A DNA stretch of 64,000 nucleotides from Symsagittifera roscoffensis (Eukaryota; Xenacoelomorpha; Acoela; Convolutidae). The notes under the pieces were generated by a model, which saw nothing but the letters and a program-made list of their open reading frames with translations, did not search any database and was not told the origin of the DNA. The first letter of the stretch is position 1. Each line of letters opens with the position of its first letter. A program made the position numbers and the translations under genes. Shown here one piece after another: positions 52,301 through 64,000 of the stretch. The stretch covers positions 23,419,539 to 23,483,538 of the forward strand of contig NC_087064.1 in the NCBI RefSeq assembly GCF_963678635.1, written 5' to 3'.

Positions 52301-53341
52301 AGGAACCACCAAGTGAGGTTATCTACGAACCTCCTCCTAAGCCAGAAAGTCCAGGCTGCTCTGAATCAACCAAGGGTCTCGAGAATTAATCGTGAAAAGA
52401 GAATTGAAGTTGAAATTAGAAAAATTAAATAACAGAACTAAAAAAGACGCAAGAAAGGACCAACAATCGGTCTCAAACTATTTTTCTATTAAGCCGCCCA
52501 GAAAAAAGTCCCTTATTTTGCTCTATCTATGAACCAAGGAACGTTTTCAACAGGATCAGAACTGGCGATAATCGTTTTTCAAATCTCTTACAAGCATTCT
52601 GAATTACTCTACAAGAACAAAAAGAACTATATAGCTGAAAAAGTGCATCTATACAACTCTACTCAATCCGAAAAAAAACCTCAAATCATTCTTAAAACGC
52701 GATTGGGCCAAGCAGCCCAGTTTTGATAGTCAGTCGCGATTGGGAAGAAAAATGTTGGAGACACTTTTATTGCAGAAAAGCGTTTCGAGACAACCAAAGA
52801 GAACTTCATAAACATCCTGGAAATTCATCTGAAAACACTTCAAAATGACTCCTACTTCCAGCTCAAGCTTATGCAACGCCAACAACTCTCCAGACAAAAA
52901 TAAGTTCTAATCCTTCATTTCTTTCATCAAGTCATCAAATCAAAGTCAAACAGGAACCAGCTTTCTTGATTTCAAAAAAAAAAAAAACAATAAGCGGACT
53001 CGTATGCAAAGAGCGAACAAAAGTAAGAAATCAGGCAATCGACGTCCTTTTAAAAGCAACAGATCTTCTTATTTATGCGGAAATGAATTTTCTCAAAACA
53101 AAAGAGCAGTTTGCCCCGCTAAAAACGTCATTTGCATTTCGATGGCCAAGAAACGCTGCTTCGCTAACGTATGTACACCAAAAGGTAATGTAGATAACAT
53201 AAGCGAAGAATCTGAGTCATCACCAGAAATGGGCTGCATTTTTATTACTTCACACAGCGAATTCGAATTCAGTAATTTACGAATTTGGGAGTCGGTCGCT
53301 TTCAAGCAATTTGTCTCAAACCAAACTCGAGTAAAAAAATA
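52301..53341 (+). pseudogene. gag remnant with nucleocapsid-like zinc knuckle
   Basis: The start region reads EPPSEVIYEPPPKPESP and recurs in both arms of the palindrome. Frame 53004-53341 contains YLCGNEF, then CPAKNVICISMAKKRCFANVC. This is the Cys-rich knuckle with the CPA...C..C.K..FA..C spacing typical of Ty3/gypsy Gag, with one expected Cys or His altered. Frames are broken. Confidence 0.65.
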
Positions 53342-53941
53342 GAAGTCAATAAAACAGATACGGTTTTAAAAATCTTTTAATCACGTTGAGTGCAAATGAT
53401 TCTTTTTTTTTTAAAAAACAACTATTGACACGGTCAGCCCGGCTGTCTCAATTCACTTGAAGACGGCAGATAATCTACTCAAATCGAGAAAGAATGCCAT
53501 GTTAGTAGCTTTTTCCGAATCACCCATTGATACGCTGTATCTTGATTGCAAACCCATTCTTCTTCACGTCGGTCTCTTATGAGACATTTTTTTAACTAGG
53601 AAGGTGATTAAAGGGAGCTAAAGTTCTATATTCAGCGATGGGAAATAAGTGCCGCTACGAAATGGACCTTCAACCTTTTCTAGGAGTTCAAACAACCTAC
53701 CTACGACCACATTTTTGATCAAATAACTAATTTGGTTTCAAATTGGATGACTTGAAATTCTGGAGAGTCACAACCACGAAGAAATAGGGTGATTTATTCC
53801 CCCCTAGGTAGATAAGAAACTGCAAAACATTCGGTCTTCAAGGACACTGTATTCTCGTATTCAAGCCTATTCATTTCTAGCAGAAGGTTGGCGACGAGAT
53901 CTCAAAAATGAATCGAGAAGGCCATATTGTCAAGCTCAAAA

Positions 53942-55140
53942 AAATACTTGCGATGATTGTGTACCTCTTGTTGTAAAAACAACCAAGAAAGTTGGCGCTG
54001 TTAAACTAGCCAAAGCTGCTGAGCCGATTAACGCACAGATTTTTAAGAATCAGTGCCAAAAGCTCAACTTGATATAGAGTAACATGATATAGCAGGTCAA
54101 ATCATCAATTAGGACAAGCAAGGCAAAGTTTTGTTTAGATGTAAATACAAAAATAAATAATTATCTCAAATACGTTTTAAACCAACTTCAACTCAGTGAA
54201 CTTGTCAGCAGCCATTACAATTTTAACATAAAATTTGGCGAACTTACTGGAACTTATCAATTTAAAACCTGAACCCATGGTCTCACCGACATGCCAAAAC
54301 AGCTCCAAAAAGCACCGGACAACACGCTCCAGTACGTCTGCGGCGTAATATAATTCCTATACGCCATCCCAACTCTATCAAAAGGGACACTATCATAACC
54401 TAAATGGACAATAGCTTCTCTGCTATTGTAACTCGATACAGTAGGTTTGCGCTCAGTTTGTCGAAATATGAATTTTCAGTAGAAAAAAATCATGGCTAGG
54501 TTAAGATATTGGCAATGAGTGCTACAAAACAAATTTTTCTCACGTGCAATTTATTTTCGACCTGAAACCACTTGGAATAATTTTAAAACAATTTAGGTTT
54601 TAAATCACTTGCTGAAATTTTTTCCAAAATTCAGACCATACACAGAGATACACAGAACAGTTTCGCCCATATCCAAAATCCAAGAGCAAACTAAACTTCG
54701 TCTGGTCCCTGCTCAATATTCAACCTTTGGAGACACTTTGAAGCTAATATCCTGTATCACCAAAATATACCACTATGACCCAAAACAAATAATTCGAATC
54801 AAATGTGTCCTAGCCACACTGGTTTTGGCGCCACTTTTAAGCAAGAACTCAAAAACGGTTACTGGGCATCAAAATCTTTTGGTACCAGCTACCTTAATGG
54901 GCAAAAAATAAAACACAGGACTAAAAAAAACTCGAGCTCAGGGCAATAGTAGGATTGTGCAATCATTTAAGTAATTTTTTGTTGGGAAAACATTTCCACC
55001 AGACTAATACTAAATTTTGCCGACTGTTTATTGAAAAATCTTCCATCGGAAGCACCCCAACCGACCGTTTACGACAAGTATTTTTCTGTTTAAATGCTTT
55101 GAAAACTTCTTTGAAGCTTGCGACACGATTAACGAATTAG
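53942..55140 (+). pseudogene. pol remnant: reverse transcriptase and RNase H
   Basis: CVPLVVKTTKKVGAVKLAK and EPINAQIFKNQ (53960-54060) match the start of the Ty3 RT. KFGELTGTYQFK near 54230 matches the TxxGxYxFxRLPFG block. Near 54780-54900 a frame resembles the RNase H start (TGFGATFKQELKNGYWASKS). Stops and shifts lie between all blocks. Confidence 0.65.
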
Positions 55141-56039
55141 TAACATCCGAACGCTCTACCAAATTAAACAGAAAAGACAAATCTTTTTGTTCACTTGACC
55201 TCAATCAAATTCACATATTCTTTGGTAGATCCAATCCAGTAGTTTCCATGCACCTAATTGTTAATCCGAATATTATTCAATCAAATCAACAGTCTTTTGG
55301 CCACTTTTATTCGCAAGAGAGCGCAGGCCTCTTGCAAATTGTTTTTGTTTTGTCAAAGTCCGCAAGAGAGCATTGATTAGCTTTTCAATTGTTGATTTCC
55401 TGCAAGACGGCGACCGATTTTTTTCAAGAAATGAAACAATTCAAATTGCAGCCCAAACTGCGGCACAACTACACACGAGGGCGTCAAAATATCACTCATT
55501 AGTCTAAATCAATCAGGTTTCAGCCAAAACAGTTCATCGAATCTACTAGAGGGCGTCAAATTGTCCAACGCGTTTTTGGATCAATCAATTCAGTTAATGC
55601 GATTTTGGAATCGTTATGATTCAGCCAAGAGAATCTTCATCCCTTCATATCGGTATATCTTACCCATCAATTGTATAAACTGCAGCGCACCAAAACCCAC
55701 TCTTGCATATAAACAAACTTGCCATTTTTCAGAAATTTTGTCTAGTCGAAAAGCAAATTGGACCTGTCATGGCGATGAAAGCTTCAAACGACTACCAAAA
55801 AGTTGTATCTCTGCTCTCTGATTTTTTTTTGGTCGACCCAGAGCCCAGGTACGGGCATTATCAGCAAAACGCCCGATTCAAATCACGATCAAGAGAAAAT
55901 TTGTATCACTTTGTCAGTTATGCAAGATGTCAAACAGTGCCGAAACTCTCGAAAAAACACAAACCAATCCTTTCAGAGGGCAAGAAATCGCTACTTGGAT
56001 TGATGGAATTTTTCGACATCACATCCTCGCAAATTTCAC

Positions 56040-56250
56040 TTCGGAGAACCAACCTGAAGCTTATGCGACGAGCAGTGGACGCCAACTATTTTCAGCGGTT
56101 TTGCAATTCTAATGCAGTACTTGACGGACTTATCCTAATCGGCAACCGCATTGCAATTCCTCAATATCTCCAATCAGCTCTTTCCAGACTTCATAGATCG
56201 CATCACGGCCAAGAAGCCTTGGGAGATGCTGCTCAAAACACCTGGTGACC
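56040..56250 (+). pseudogene. integrase zinc-finger remnant
   Basis: The C-terminal part of frame 55703-56248 reads VLDGLILIGNRIAIPQYLQS and LSRLHRSHHGQEALGDAAQ. This is the integrase H2C2-type N-terminal domain (IP..L....L..LH..H.G) of Ty3 elements. The two Cys expected further on and the DDE core are not present. Confidence 0.7.
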
Positions 56251-56735
56251 AAGAATTCAAAGAAAATTCACAATAGTGGCAAAAAATGTATCCAATGTAA
56301 TCCATTAAATCGTGTTTCAAAAAATTCTGTCAAAATTCTGCACCGCAAGCTGCGTCAAGCACATATTTTGCTCAATATGAGAGCATAAATGTTATGGAAT
56401 GGTCGATAGGTCCTTTCAGACCTTGAAACACAAAAGAGGTGCCATGAAATTAGAAGATAAACCACCAGACGTCCAGGACACTCTCAAATCGATCAATGAT
56501 GATATCAGATTAAATTTGAGTTCGGTGTTCAACATGTCACGTGTTAAGTGTCATTTCAAAAAATACTGAGCTTTTCTTGGTCGTTACTTGTAGATAAACA
56601 TAAATCAGCTAATTCATATGAGCAGCACTCAGCAAGATACGCGCTAACCGTAGCCGTAGAGGAACGCCGTGAATTTTTGGTCAGCCGTCCAAGAGTCAGA
56701 TTTGTACTACGGGAGAAAACAGCAGTGACGTGAGA
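56251..56735. other. spacer between the Ty3 remnant and the palindrome
   Basis: No LTR, gene or known repeat is visible. One 61-codon frame (56548-56733) is likely chance. Confidence 0.35.
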
Positions 56736-59700
56736 AATCCGAATTATTGGAATATCCTGCATATTAGCCAAAAGCAGCAGCCGACCCATCTCTAGATTGG
56801 GAGATCTGGATCGGGAAATTTTTCTGAGGGAACATTGCGATCCCAACGACTTTAGCGAACCTTATCTACGAACCTCCTCCTAAGCCAGAAGGTCCCGGCT
56901 ACCCTGAATCAATCAAGGATACCCAGAACCAATCATGCAGGAAGAAGTCAAGCTGAAATAAGAATGAAATTTCAATCCTTTTAAACACGCTTCATCTTAT
57001 TTAGTTCAGATTAGATTGTTCAGACATATTACAGGCACAGGCACCATAAAGATTTAATTGATATAAAATGTTTCAGATTAACGAAGCAGCTTCTTTTGGT
57101 AAGCAGCGTTTTCTATTAAAACCTTTGGCAAAAAAAAATCGTCCATGTTTTGTCACAGGTGCACAACCGGCTGATAAACCAAACAGGCTCCTGTGCGAGT
57201 TCAGTTTCAAATCGCACTCAGTCGACTGGATACGTTTCTCTCAGATCAAGATTTGAAACAGGAAATCCATAATCCCCCGCAGAAGATCTGCAACCTGCAT
57301 AGACATTTCTTACCACTAGATTTACTTTGAGAAATTCAAAAGTAATAGAAAAAAAACTAAAAAAAAGTTCAGTATTTTTGACTTTTTTCATGCTTTTTGC
57401 AGGTTTTCTGTTGTTTATAAAAAACGACGGAGTTCGATAAAGACTGAAAAATAGCGAATCTTTTTGATAGCTTAAATTGCGTAAAAGTGAGAAACAATAT
57501 AGAGGTGATTCAGTCTCTCGCCAAACTTAAGGGTTCAGCCTGTTTTTATCTTCGCCTCCTCCCTTAAATATGTATTCTATTTTTTCCAAACCATCCCATG
57601 TGAAATTATTTTTCGGTAGTTGTGTTCCCACTGCCCAACCAAAAATTTTTAAAAGCACTTATTTTCATTGCTGAAGTAAAAATTTCTTCGTTGCCCCATT
57701 GTTAGCTTTTGTCAGTAGTGGCTTCTGTGCAGTCAAATGAAACGTTGTCTTTAATTTTGCCTTTGTTTTTTTTCAATTTAGCTTTTGGCGGTGAAATTGA
57801 AAAAAGGCTAGGCTGTGTTTTTTTCCACGCAAACTAACGTACTTCAAAGACAGCGCATAGAGCATTGGGTGTCGTATACTAATCGGCCTTCGACTTGTGA
57901 GTCTGATTGAATTTTTTTCGAAAAAATTATATTTGTGCTGAGAAAAACTGATCTGAATATCTGCTTTTTTGAAAAATGGCAATCAGGGGCGATATGACAT
58001 AATTTGAGGTATGTCATAAGTAACTGTATGTTTTGCTTGACCAAATAGACTATATATTGGCAGGCTAAGAACACCAACCTCAAAGGTTTCGAAAGACAAA
58101 AGTTTCTGAAAGGCTTGATGACCGTGAATCTCAGTTGTAGAAATTTTTCTAAAAACATCAAGAACTTTGAGAATGAGTCACTCAAATTGATCGTAAATAA
58201 ATACTATCATCTTTCTAGCTTTTTCGAGCAGAACAATTTTTTCAGCCAATTGCAACTTGTTTTCCGAGTACATTTTTTATCCGAACAATTTTTGCTGATA
58301 TCTTCCTAATTTTTCTTAGCCGAGCAAATAAATTAAACTGCAGTTTTAGTTATTATAGAAACTGGAGTCTGATAATAATTTATAAACAACTCTTTGAAAG
58401 CGGTTTAATTGGGTAAAAAAATAGAAACCAAAGGTTGCAATATAATACAAAACCGTACAATTTCAAAAATCAGCAGTAAAACAAGAAATGTACGAAACTT
58501 TTGTCACTCGCAATTCGTGACCCTCAGAAAATGATATCGAGATAACGATTTAATTTTGCTCAAATAATTTTGTTCAAATTACGAATTGTGATACTCAAGA
58601 ACTTGATGTTCTGGCAAAATAAACGAAAGTTTTTACGTGAAAAAAGAAGATGATATCTTCTAATTGGTCTTATTCTTCAATCATCAAAAATTTGTCGAAT
58701 CCTTTCCATCGCTGTTCTAACATCACGGAAACTGAAACTCAGGTGGTCATCATACTTTCAACCAAAATGCGAATAGCAACGGTGACTACCAGGAGAGAAA
58801 AACATCTCTAGACTGACTGATTTCTTTCAATCAGCTAAGAATATGTTCACTCACCTCGAACAATGAGTGTTTGCAGTAGTTTTCAATTTTTTATGAGCGT
58901 TGTGCCCAGTAATATCTATGTGAGTCTTTAAAAAACAAGCGATTTTTTGGGATTATGTTCAGATTTCAAACAAAGGATATCAAAATTTAGGAAAATTGCC
59001 GGCCTTGGGTGTTTTAAAAAAAGATTCACTTTGGTTGAAAACATCTTCAGTCGTACTATATATAATTTAAAAAATGACAATAAATTACTGTTGGATAAAA
59101 CAAAAACACGGTTAATAAAATACTAGAGTTTTCTAATTAGGTTGCGCAGACTATGTACAACTAACTAAAAGAATCAAAAAAGTAAAAGATGTGTTGAATG
59201 AAAATGTCTTTTCTAAAATCACAACATTCCCTAAAGGGAAAAAATTTTAATTCTACAATTAAATAAAGCTGATTCTATATGCACCCATTTCCCTCCTCAA
59301 TGTAGGATGACAGCAACTTAAAAACTGCACATGACTCAAAGAAATTGGACAGAAAAATATAATCAATCTGCAATTGAATTTTTGATATGTACAATGATGT
59401 ACAAAATGGGTCAATCTACAGAAATTGCAAATGATGGTATCCAAGTTAAAAACAAATCTATTGTGCAAATGTACACCTAACATCTAGAAAAAAATATATA
59501 CAAGTGAAGTCAAATAATGTAAAATGGAAATTTTTTTTTAAATGAAGGAGTTCAATTAACGTTTGAATAGATTTCTTCCAAACTTTTTCTAAGCACTCTC
59601 GTCGTCGGTATCTAGACTGTTTGCAGAAGATCTCACATGAGTTGTGTTTTTTGATCCGCTGGGAGAGATTGATAGTGTTGTCTGTAATGGGGTATATTGG

Positions 59701-60139
59701 ACTCGTCGTAATTGGCTGTTATTTAATCAGGACCATCTTATTGTGGTTTTGGGACTAGCGTTCGTTTCACGGGCAGATCAATTAGTGGAGTTAGAAAGTC
59801 CGAGGGTAATCCGTACGAGAAGCTGGTTGTCGGAGGGTCGTCGAGGAGGTCTTCATCTAGTGTGATGACTTTCGGGTCTTGTGACTCCAGCTCGGCGAAT
59901 CTTCCTTCTCCGTAAAACCTTGGAGGGCCGGCATTTCTTCGAGGTCTTGATAGTTTCGTTGGGATCTCACCGGTGAAGGCTTCTGTGGAGAACTATCTAC
60001 GTGAATTGGGTCGCCTTCTGTTCCCTTACTGAATGAAGTGCCAAGTTATTCTGGATGTACTGTCCAAAATCTGGGTAGCTCGCACGCTGGAGGCTTGGCC
60101 AATCCTAGGTTTGAGACTGATCTGTCCAAAATCTGGGAG
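56736..60139 (+). repeat. left arm of a giant palindrome
   Basis: It matches the reverse complement of 60141-63684 along its length (for example 57066 with 63320, 57530 with 62870, 58000 with 62450, 59000 with 61450, 59640 with 60810). It begins with the retroelement leader (gagaaatccgaattattgg, ctacgaacctcctcctaag) in plus orientation and lacks an LTR. Confidence 0.93.
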
Positions 60140-60140
60140 C

Positions 60141-63100
60141 TACCCAGATGTTGGACAGATCAGTCCCAAACCTAGGAATGGCCAAGCCTCCAGCGGAGGT
60201 TGTGGTGATACGCGAGCCCCCACTGATCACTTTAGGTTCTTCTTTCTCGCTAAACTTAAACTCATGGGATCGGCTAATCGAGTACTATTTCGATGGTGCC
60301 GAGAACAACAATGCTCCAGTTTTTTAGGATGCACCGACAGTTTCTAACTATGACTCAAGTTTTGCAAGTGACAACTTAATGGACCCACGGTACCTCCAGT
60401 ACATCCAGAATAACTTGGCATTTCATTCAGAAAGGGAAAAGAAGGCCACCCAATTCACGTAGATAGTTCTCCACAGAAGCCTTCACCGGCGAGATCCCAA
60501 CGAAACTATCAAGACCTCGAAGAAATTCCGGCCCTCCCAGTTTTTACGGAGAAGGAAAATTGTCGAGATGGAGTCACAAGACCCGAAAGTCATTACATTA
60601 GATGAAGACCTCCTCGACGACCCTACGACAACCAGCTTCTCGTACGGATCATCCTAGGACTTTCTAACTCCACTGATTGATCCGCCCGTGAAAGGAACGC
60701 TAGTCCCAAAACCACAATAAGATGGTCCGCATTAAATAACAGCCAATTGGGACGAGTCCAACATACCCCATTACAGACAACACTATCAATCTCTCCCAGC
60801 GGATCAAAAAACACAACCCATAGGAGATCTTCTGCAAACACTCTTGACACCGACGACGAGAGTGCTTAGAAACAGTTTGGAAGAAATCTATTCAAACGTT
60901 AATTGAACTCCTTCATTTAAAAAAAAAATTCCATTTTACATTATTTGACTTCACTTGTATATATTTTTTTCTAGATGTTAGGTGTACATTTGCACAATAG
61001 ATTTGTTTTTAACTTGGATACCATCATTTGCAATTTCTGTAGATTAACCCATTTTGTACATCATTGTACATATCAAAAATTCAATTGCAGATTGATTATA
61101 TTTTTCTGTCCAATTTCTTTGATTCATGTGCAGTTTTTAAGTTGTTGTCAACCTACATTGAAGAGGGAAATGGGTTTATACAGAATCAACTTTATTTAAT
61201 TGTAGATTTTAAAATTTTTTTCCTTTAGGGAATGTTGTGATTTTAGAAAAGAAATTTTAATTCAACACATCTTTTACTTTTTTGATTCTTTTAGTTAGTT
61301 GTACATAGTCTGCGCAACCTAATTAGAGTATCCTAGTATTTTTTTAACCGTGTTTTTGTCTTATCCAACAGTAATTTATTGCCATTTTTTATCTTACATA
61401 TAGTACGACTGAAGATTTTTCCAACCAAAGTTCTTTTAAACACCCAAGGCTGGCAATTTTCCTAAATTTTGATATCTTTTCTTTAAAATCTGAACATTAT
61501 ACCAAAAAATCGCTAGTTGTTTAAAGTCTCACATAGATTTTACTGGCACAACGTTCATAAAAAATTGAAAACTACTGCAAACACTTTTTGAGGTGAGTGA
61601 ACATATTCTTAGCTGATTGAAAGAAATCCTTCAGTCTAGAGATGTTTTTTTCTCCTTATAGTCATAGTTGATTTTCGCGCTTTGGTTGAAAGTATGATGA
61701 CAACCTGAGCTTCAGGTTCCGTGATATTAGAACAGTGATGTAAAGGATTCGACAAATTTTTAATGGTTGAAGAATAAGACCAATTAGAAGATGTCCTTCT
61801 GGACTTTTCATTGCCAGCTTCATTTTTCACGTAAAAACTTTTGTTTATTTTGCAAGAACATCAAGTTCTTGAGTATCACAACGTAATTTCATCGAAATCA
61901 TTTGAGCATCTGTAAATCTTTATCTCGATATCATTCACTGAGCAGTAACGAATTGCGACTGGCAAAAGTTTCGTACATTTCTTGTTTTACTGCTGATTTT
62001 TGAAATTGTACGGTTTTGTATTATATTGCAACCTTTGGTTTCTATTTTTTTACCCAATTAAACCGCTTTCAAAGAGTTGTTTATAAATTATTATCAGACT
62101 CCAGTTTCTATAATAATTAAAACTGCAGTTTAATTTATTTGCTCGGCTAAGAAAAATTAGGAAGATATCAGCAAAAATTGTTCGGATAAAAAATGTGCTC
62201 GGAAAACAAGTTGCAATTGGCTGAAAAAATTGTTCTGCTCGAAAAAGCTAGAAAGATGATAGTATTTATTTACGATCAATTTGAGTGACTCATTCTCAAA
62301 GTCCTTGATTTTTTTTAGGTGAGGTTCACGGCCATCAAGCCTTGCAGAAACTTTTGTCTTTCGAAACCTTTGAGGTTGGTGTTCTTAGCGTGCCATTATA
62401 TAGTCTATTTGGTCAAGCAAAACATACAGTTACTTATGACATACCTCAAATTATGTCATATCGCCCCTGATTGCAATTTTTCAAAAAGCGGAAATTCAGA
62501 CAAGTTTTTCTCAGCACAAATATTATTTTTTCGAAAACAATTCAATCAGACTCACAAGTCGAAGGACGATTACTATACCACACCCAATGCTCTACGCGCT
62601 GTCTTCGCCAAAAGCTAAATTGAAAAAAAAACAAAGGCAAAATTAAAGACAACGTTTCATTTGACTGCACAGAAGCCACTCCTGACAAAAGCTAATAATG
62701 GGGCAATGAAGAAATTTTTTCATTAGAAATGAAAATAAGTGCATTTAAAAATTTTTGGTTGGGCAGTGGGAACACAACTGCCGAAAAATAAAACCAACTG
62801 GGATGGTTTGGAAAAATTAGAATACATATTTAAGGGAGGGGGCGAAGATAAAAACGGGCTGAACCCTTAAGTTTGGCGAGAGACTGAAACACCTCTATAT
62901 TGTTTCTCACTTTTACGCAATATAAGCTATCAAAAAGATTTGTTTTTTTTCAGTTTTTTATCGAACTCCATCGTTTTTTATAAACAACAGAAAACCTGCA
63001 AAAAGCATGAAAAAAGTCAAAAATACTGAATTTTTTTTTAATTTTTTTTCTATTACTTTTGAATTTCTCAAAGTAAATCTAGTATAAGAAATGTCTATGC

Positions 63101-63684
63101 AGGTTGCAGGTCTTCCGAAGGCGATTATGGATTTCCTGTTTCAAATCTTGATCTGAGAGAAACGTATCCAGTCGACTGAGTGCGATTTGAAACTGAACTC
63201 GCACAGGAGCCTGTTTGGTTTATCAGCCGGTTGTGCACCTGTGACAAAACATGGACGATTTTTTTTGCAAAAGGTTTTAATAGAAAACGCTGCTTACCAA
63301 AAGAAGCTGCTTCGTTAATCTGAAACTTCTTATATCATTTTAAATCTTTATGGTACCTGTGCCTGTAATATGTCTGAACTAAATAAGATTAATCGTGTTT
63401 AAAAGGATTGAAGTTTATTTCTTTCTAATTTCAGCTTGACTTCTTCCTCCATGATTGGTTCTGGGTATCCTTGGTTGATTCAGGGTAGCCTGGATCTTCT
63501 GGCTTAGGAGGAGGTTCGTAGATTACCTCACTTGGAGGTTGCTAAAGGCGTTGGGATCGCAATGTTCCCTCAGAGTGATCGCAAGGAAAAATTTCCCGAT
63601 CCAGATCTCCCAATCTAGAGGTGGGTCGGCTGCTAATTTTGGCTAATCGGCAGGATATCCCAATAGTTCGGATTTCTCATAATT
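60141..63684 (-). repeat. right arm of a giant palindrome
   Basis: Inverted copy of the left arm, with indels and substitutions. It carries about 200 bp near the centre (60195-60394) that the left arm lacks. The leader at its outer end is contiguous with a PBS and LTR in minus orientation, so this arm is the more complete element end. Confidence 0.93.
60180..60910 (+). pseudogene. broken coding sequence of unknown origin at the palindrome centre
   Basis: Plus-strand frames, opposite to the retroelement direction, keep non-random protein-like stretches between stops. Examples are SFSLNLNSWDRLIEYYFDGA, LMDPRYLQYIQNNLAFHSER, ESQDPKVITLDEDLLDDP and SNIPHYRQHYQSLPADQK. The same reading exists on the minus strand of the left arm (about 60050-59580), where some stops are absent, so the arms decayed separately. 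I do not recognise the family. It could be a captured host gene or an additional element ORF. Confidence 0.5.
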
Positions 63685-63697
63685 GCTGGCTGCGCCA
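63685..63697 (-). promoter_or_regulatory. primer-binding-site-like sequence, minus strand
   Basis: The minus strand reads TGGCGCAGCCAGC directly after the LTR, identical to the first 13 bases of the PBS at 52146. Confidence 0.65.
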
Positions 63698-63954
63698 TGC
63701 GATTTGTCTGAGTATATCTACTCTAAAATCATTAAGAATAAGATTGCTAAAAGGATTGAATTATCTTTCAATAAGTAGAATGGAATTCGAAAAAAGAAGA
63801 ATGCAGTTACCTTTCAACAAAGACAAAGAAGAATGAACAAAGTTCATACAATCACATGCCAATCTCGAGAGACTGGTCCCGACCTGGATACTTTCAAGTT
63901 TTAAGTCTATCTAATTACAGCTACAGCTAAATACATTGCGCTGTGGCGTACCAC
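63698..63954 (-). repeat. LTR of the inverted element
   Basis: Reverse complement of the same LTR as 51891-52145. On the minus strand it starts TGTGGTACGCCACAGCG and ends AAATCGCA, with TG...CA ends and a length of 257 bp. Confidence 0.75.
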
Positions 63955-64000
63955 ACTTCCCTTTCCAAAAAAAATTATAAAGTAATTTTGTGTACTGAAC

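Larger units (their letters stand above)
52146..56250 (+). mobile_element. decayed Ty3/gypsy-type LTR retrotransposon, internal region
   Basis: Gag-like, RT, RNase H and integrase-finger remnants follow in standard Ty3 order on the plus strand, with many stops and frameshifts. No 3' LTR is found after the integrase remnant. The sequence runs instead into the palindrome at 56736, so the element is truncated or rearranged at its 3' end. Confidence 0.8.

Noticed and set aside
55561-55821. Possible separate 86-codon gene
   Set aside because: It lies inside the decayed Ty3 element between RNase H and the integrase finger, and overlaps another element frame.
56251-56735. Expected 3' LTR of the Ty3 element
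   Set aside because: No match to 51891-52145 was found in this interval on either strand.
59259-59483. 74-codon frame present in both palindrome arms (59259-59483 and 60975-61199)
   Set aside because: AT-rich, UTR-like sequence; the duplication alone explains its presence in both arms.

Overview
This is nuclear DNA from an animal. It is AT-rich and has long spliceosomal introns filled with repeats, GT-AG introns and one GC-AG intron, tRNA-derived retroposons, a LINE remnant and a Ty3-type LTR retroelement. The protein content (a centrosomal LRRC45 orthologue and a GT31 glycosyltransferase) is metazoan. I cannot name the species. Only about 5.1 kb of the 64 kb is intact host coding sequence that I can support.

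Layout. 1-3437: decayed LINE-type retroelement on the minus strand. 4594-27192: LRRC45 on the plus strand. Seven exons are visible and the N-terminal exons lie outside the window. The exons are separated by introns of up to about 11 kb. The largest intron contains an intronless 765-codon PLP-enzyme gene (class V aminotransferase / cysteine-desulfurase fold, 9763-12060) on the opposite strand. The introns and the following 8 kb are packed with two related repeat systems: arrays of about 165-bp monomers, and retroposon-like units that start with a tRNA-like head and end in a fixed 17-nt hairpin followed by CTCTGTG. All long copies point the same way.

36019-51208: a tandem segmental duplication with a unit of about 7 kb. 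Copy A carries an intact single-exon GT31 (beta-1,3-galactosyltransferase-like) gene at 36563-37792. In copy B the same gene is a pseudogene (one nonsense codon and one single-base deletion). Copy B has also gained two insertions built from GAGCGGTTTTT / AAAAACCGCTC fold-back sequence. One is a 1,054-bp unit with terminal inverted repeats, a 2-bp TT target duplication, a decayed tRNA-Arg and a G-rich minisatellite. Copy A supplies the empty sites.

51891-63954: LTR-retroelement territory. A decayed Ty3-type element (LTR, primer-binding site, gag knuckle, RT, RNase H, integrase zinc finger, in order) is followed by a palindrome with arms of about 3.4-3.5 kb centred near 60140. Its arms carry inverted copies of the retroelement leader. 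The right arm ends in a 257-bp LTR in reverse orientation. Near the centre, broken non-retroviral-looking coding sequence runs on the opposite strand.

The genes do not form a pathway. LRRC45 is a centrosome linker protein, the PLP enzyme is a sulfur/amine-metabolism type of unknown substrate, and the GT31 enzyme is a Golgi type II membrane glycosyltransferase. The notable biology is the repeat architecture: the hairpin-tailed composite retroposons, the fold-back GAGCGG elements with an internal empty-site control, and the large palindrome.
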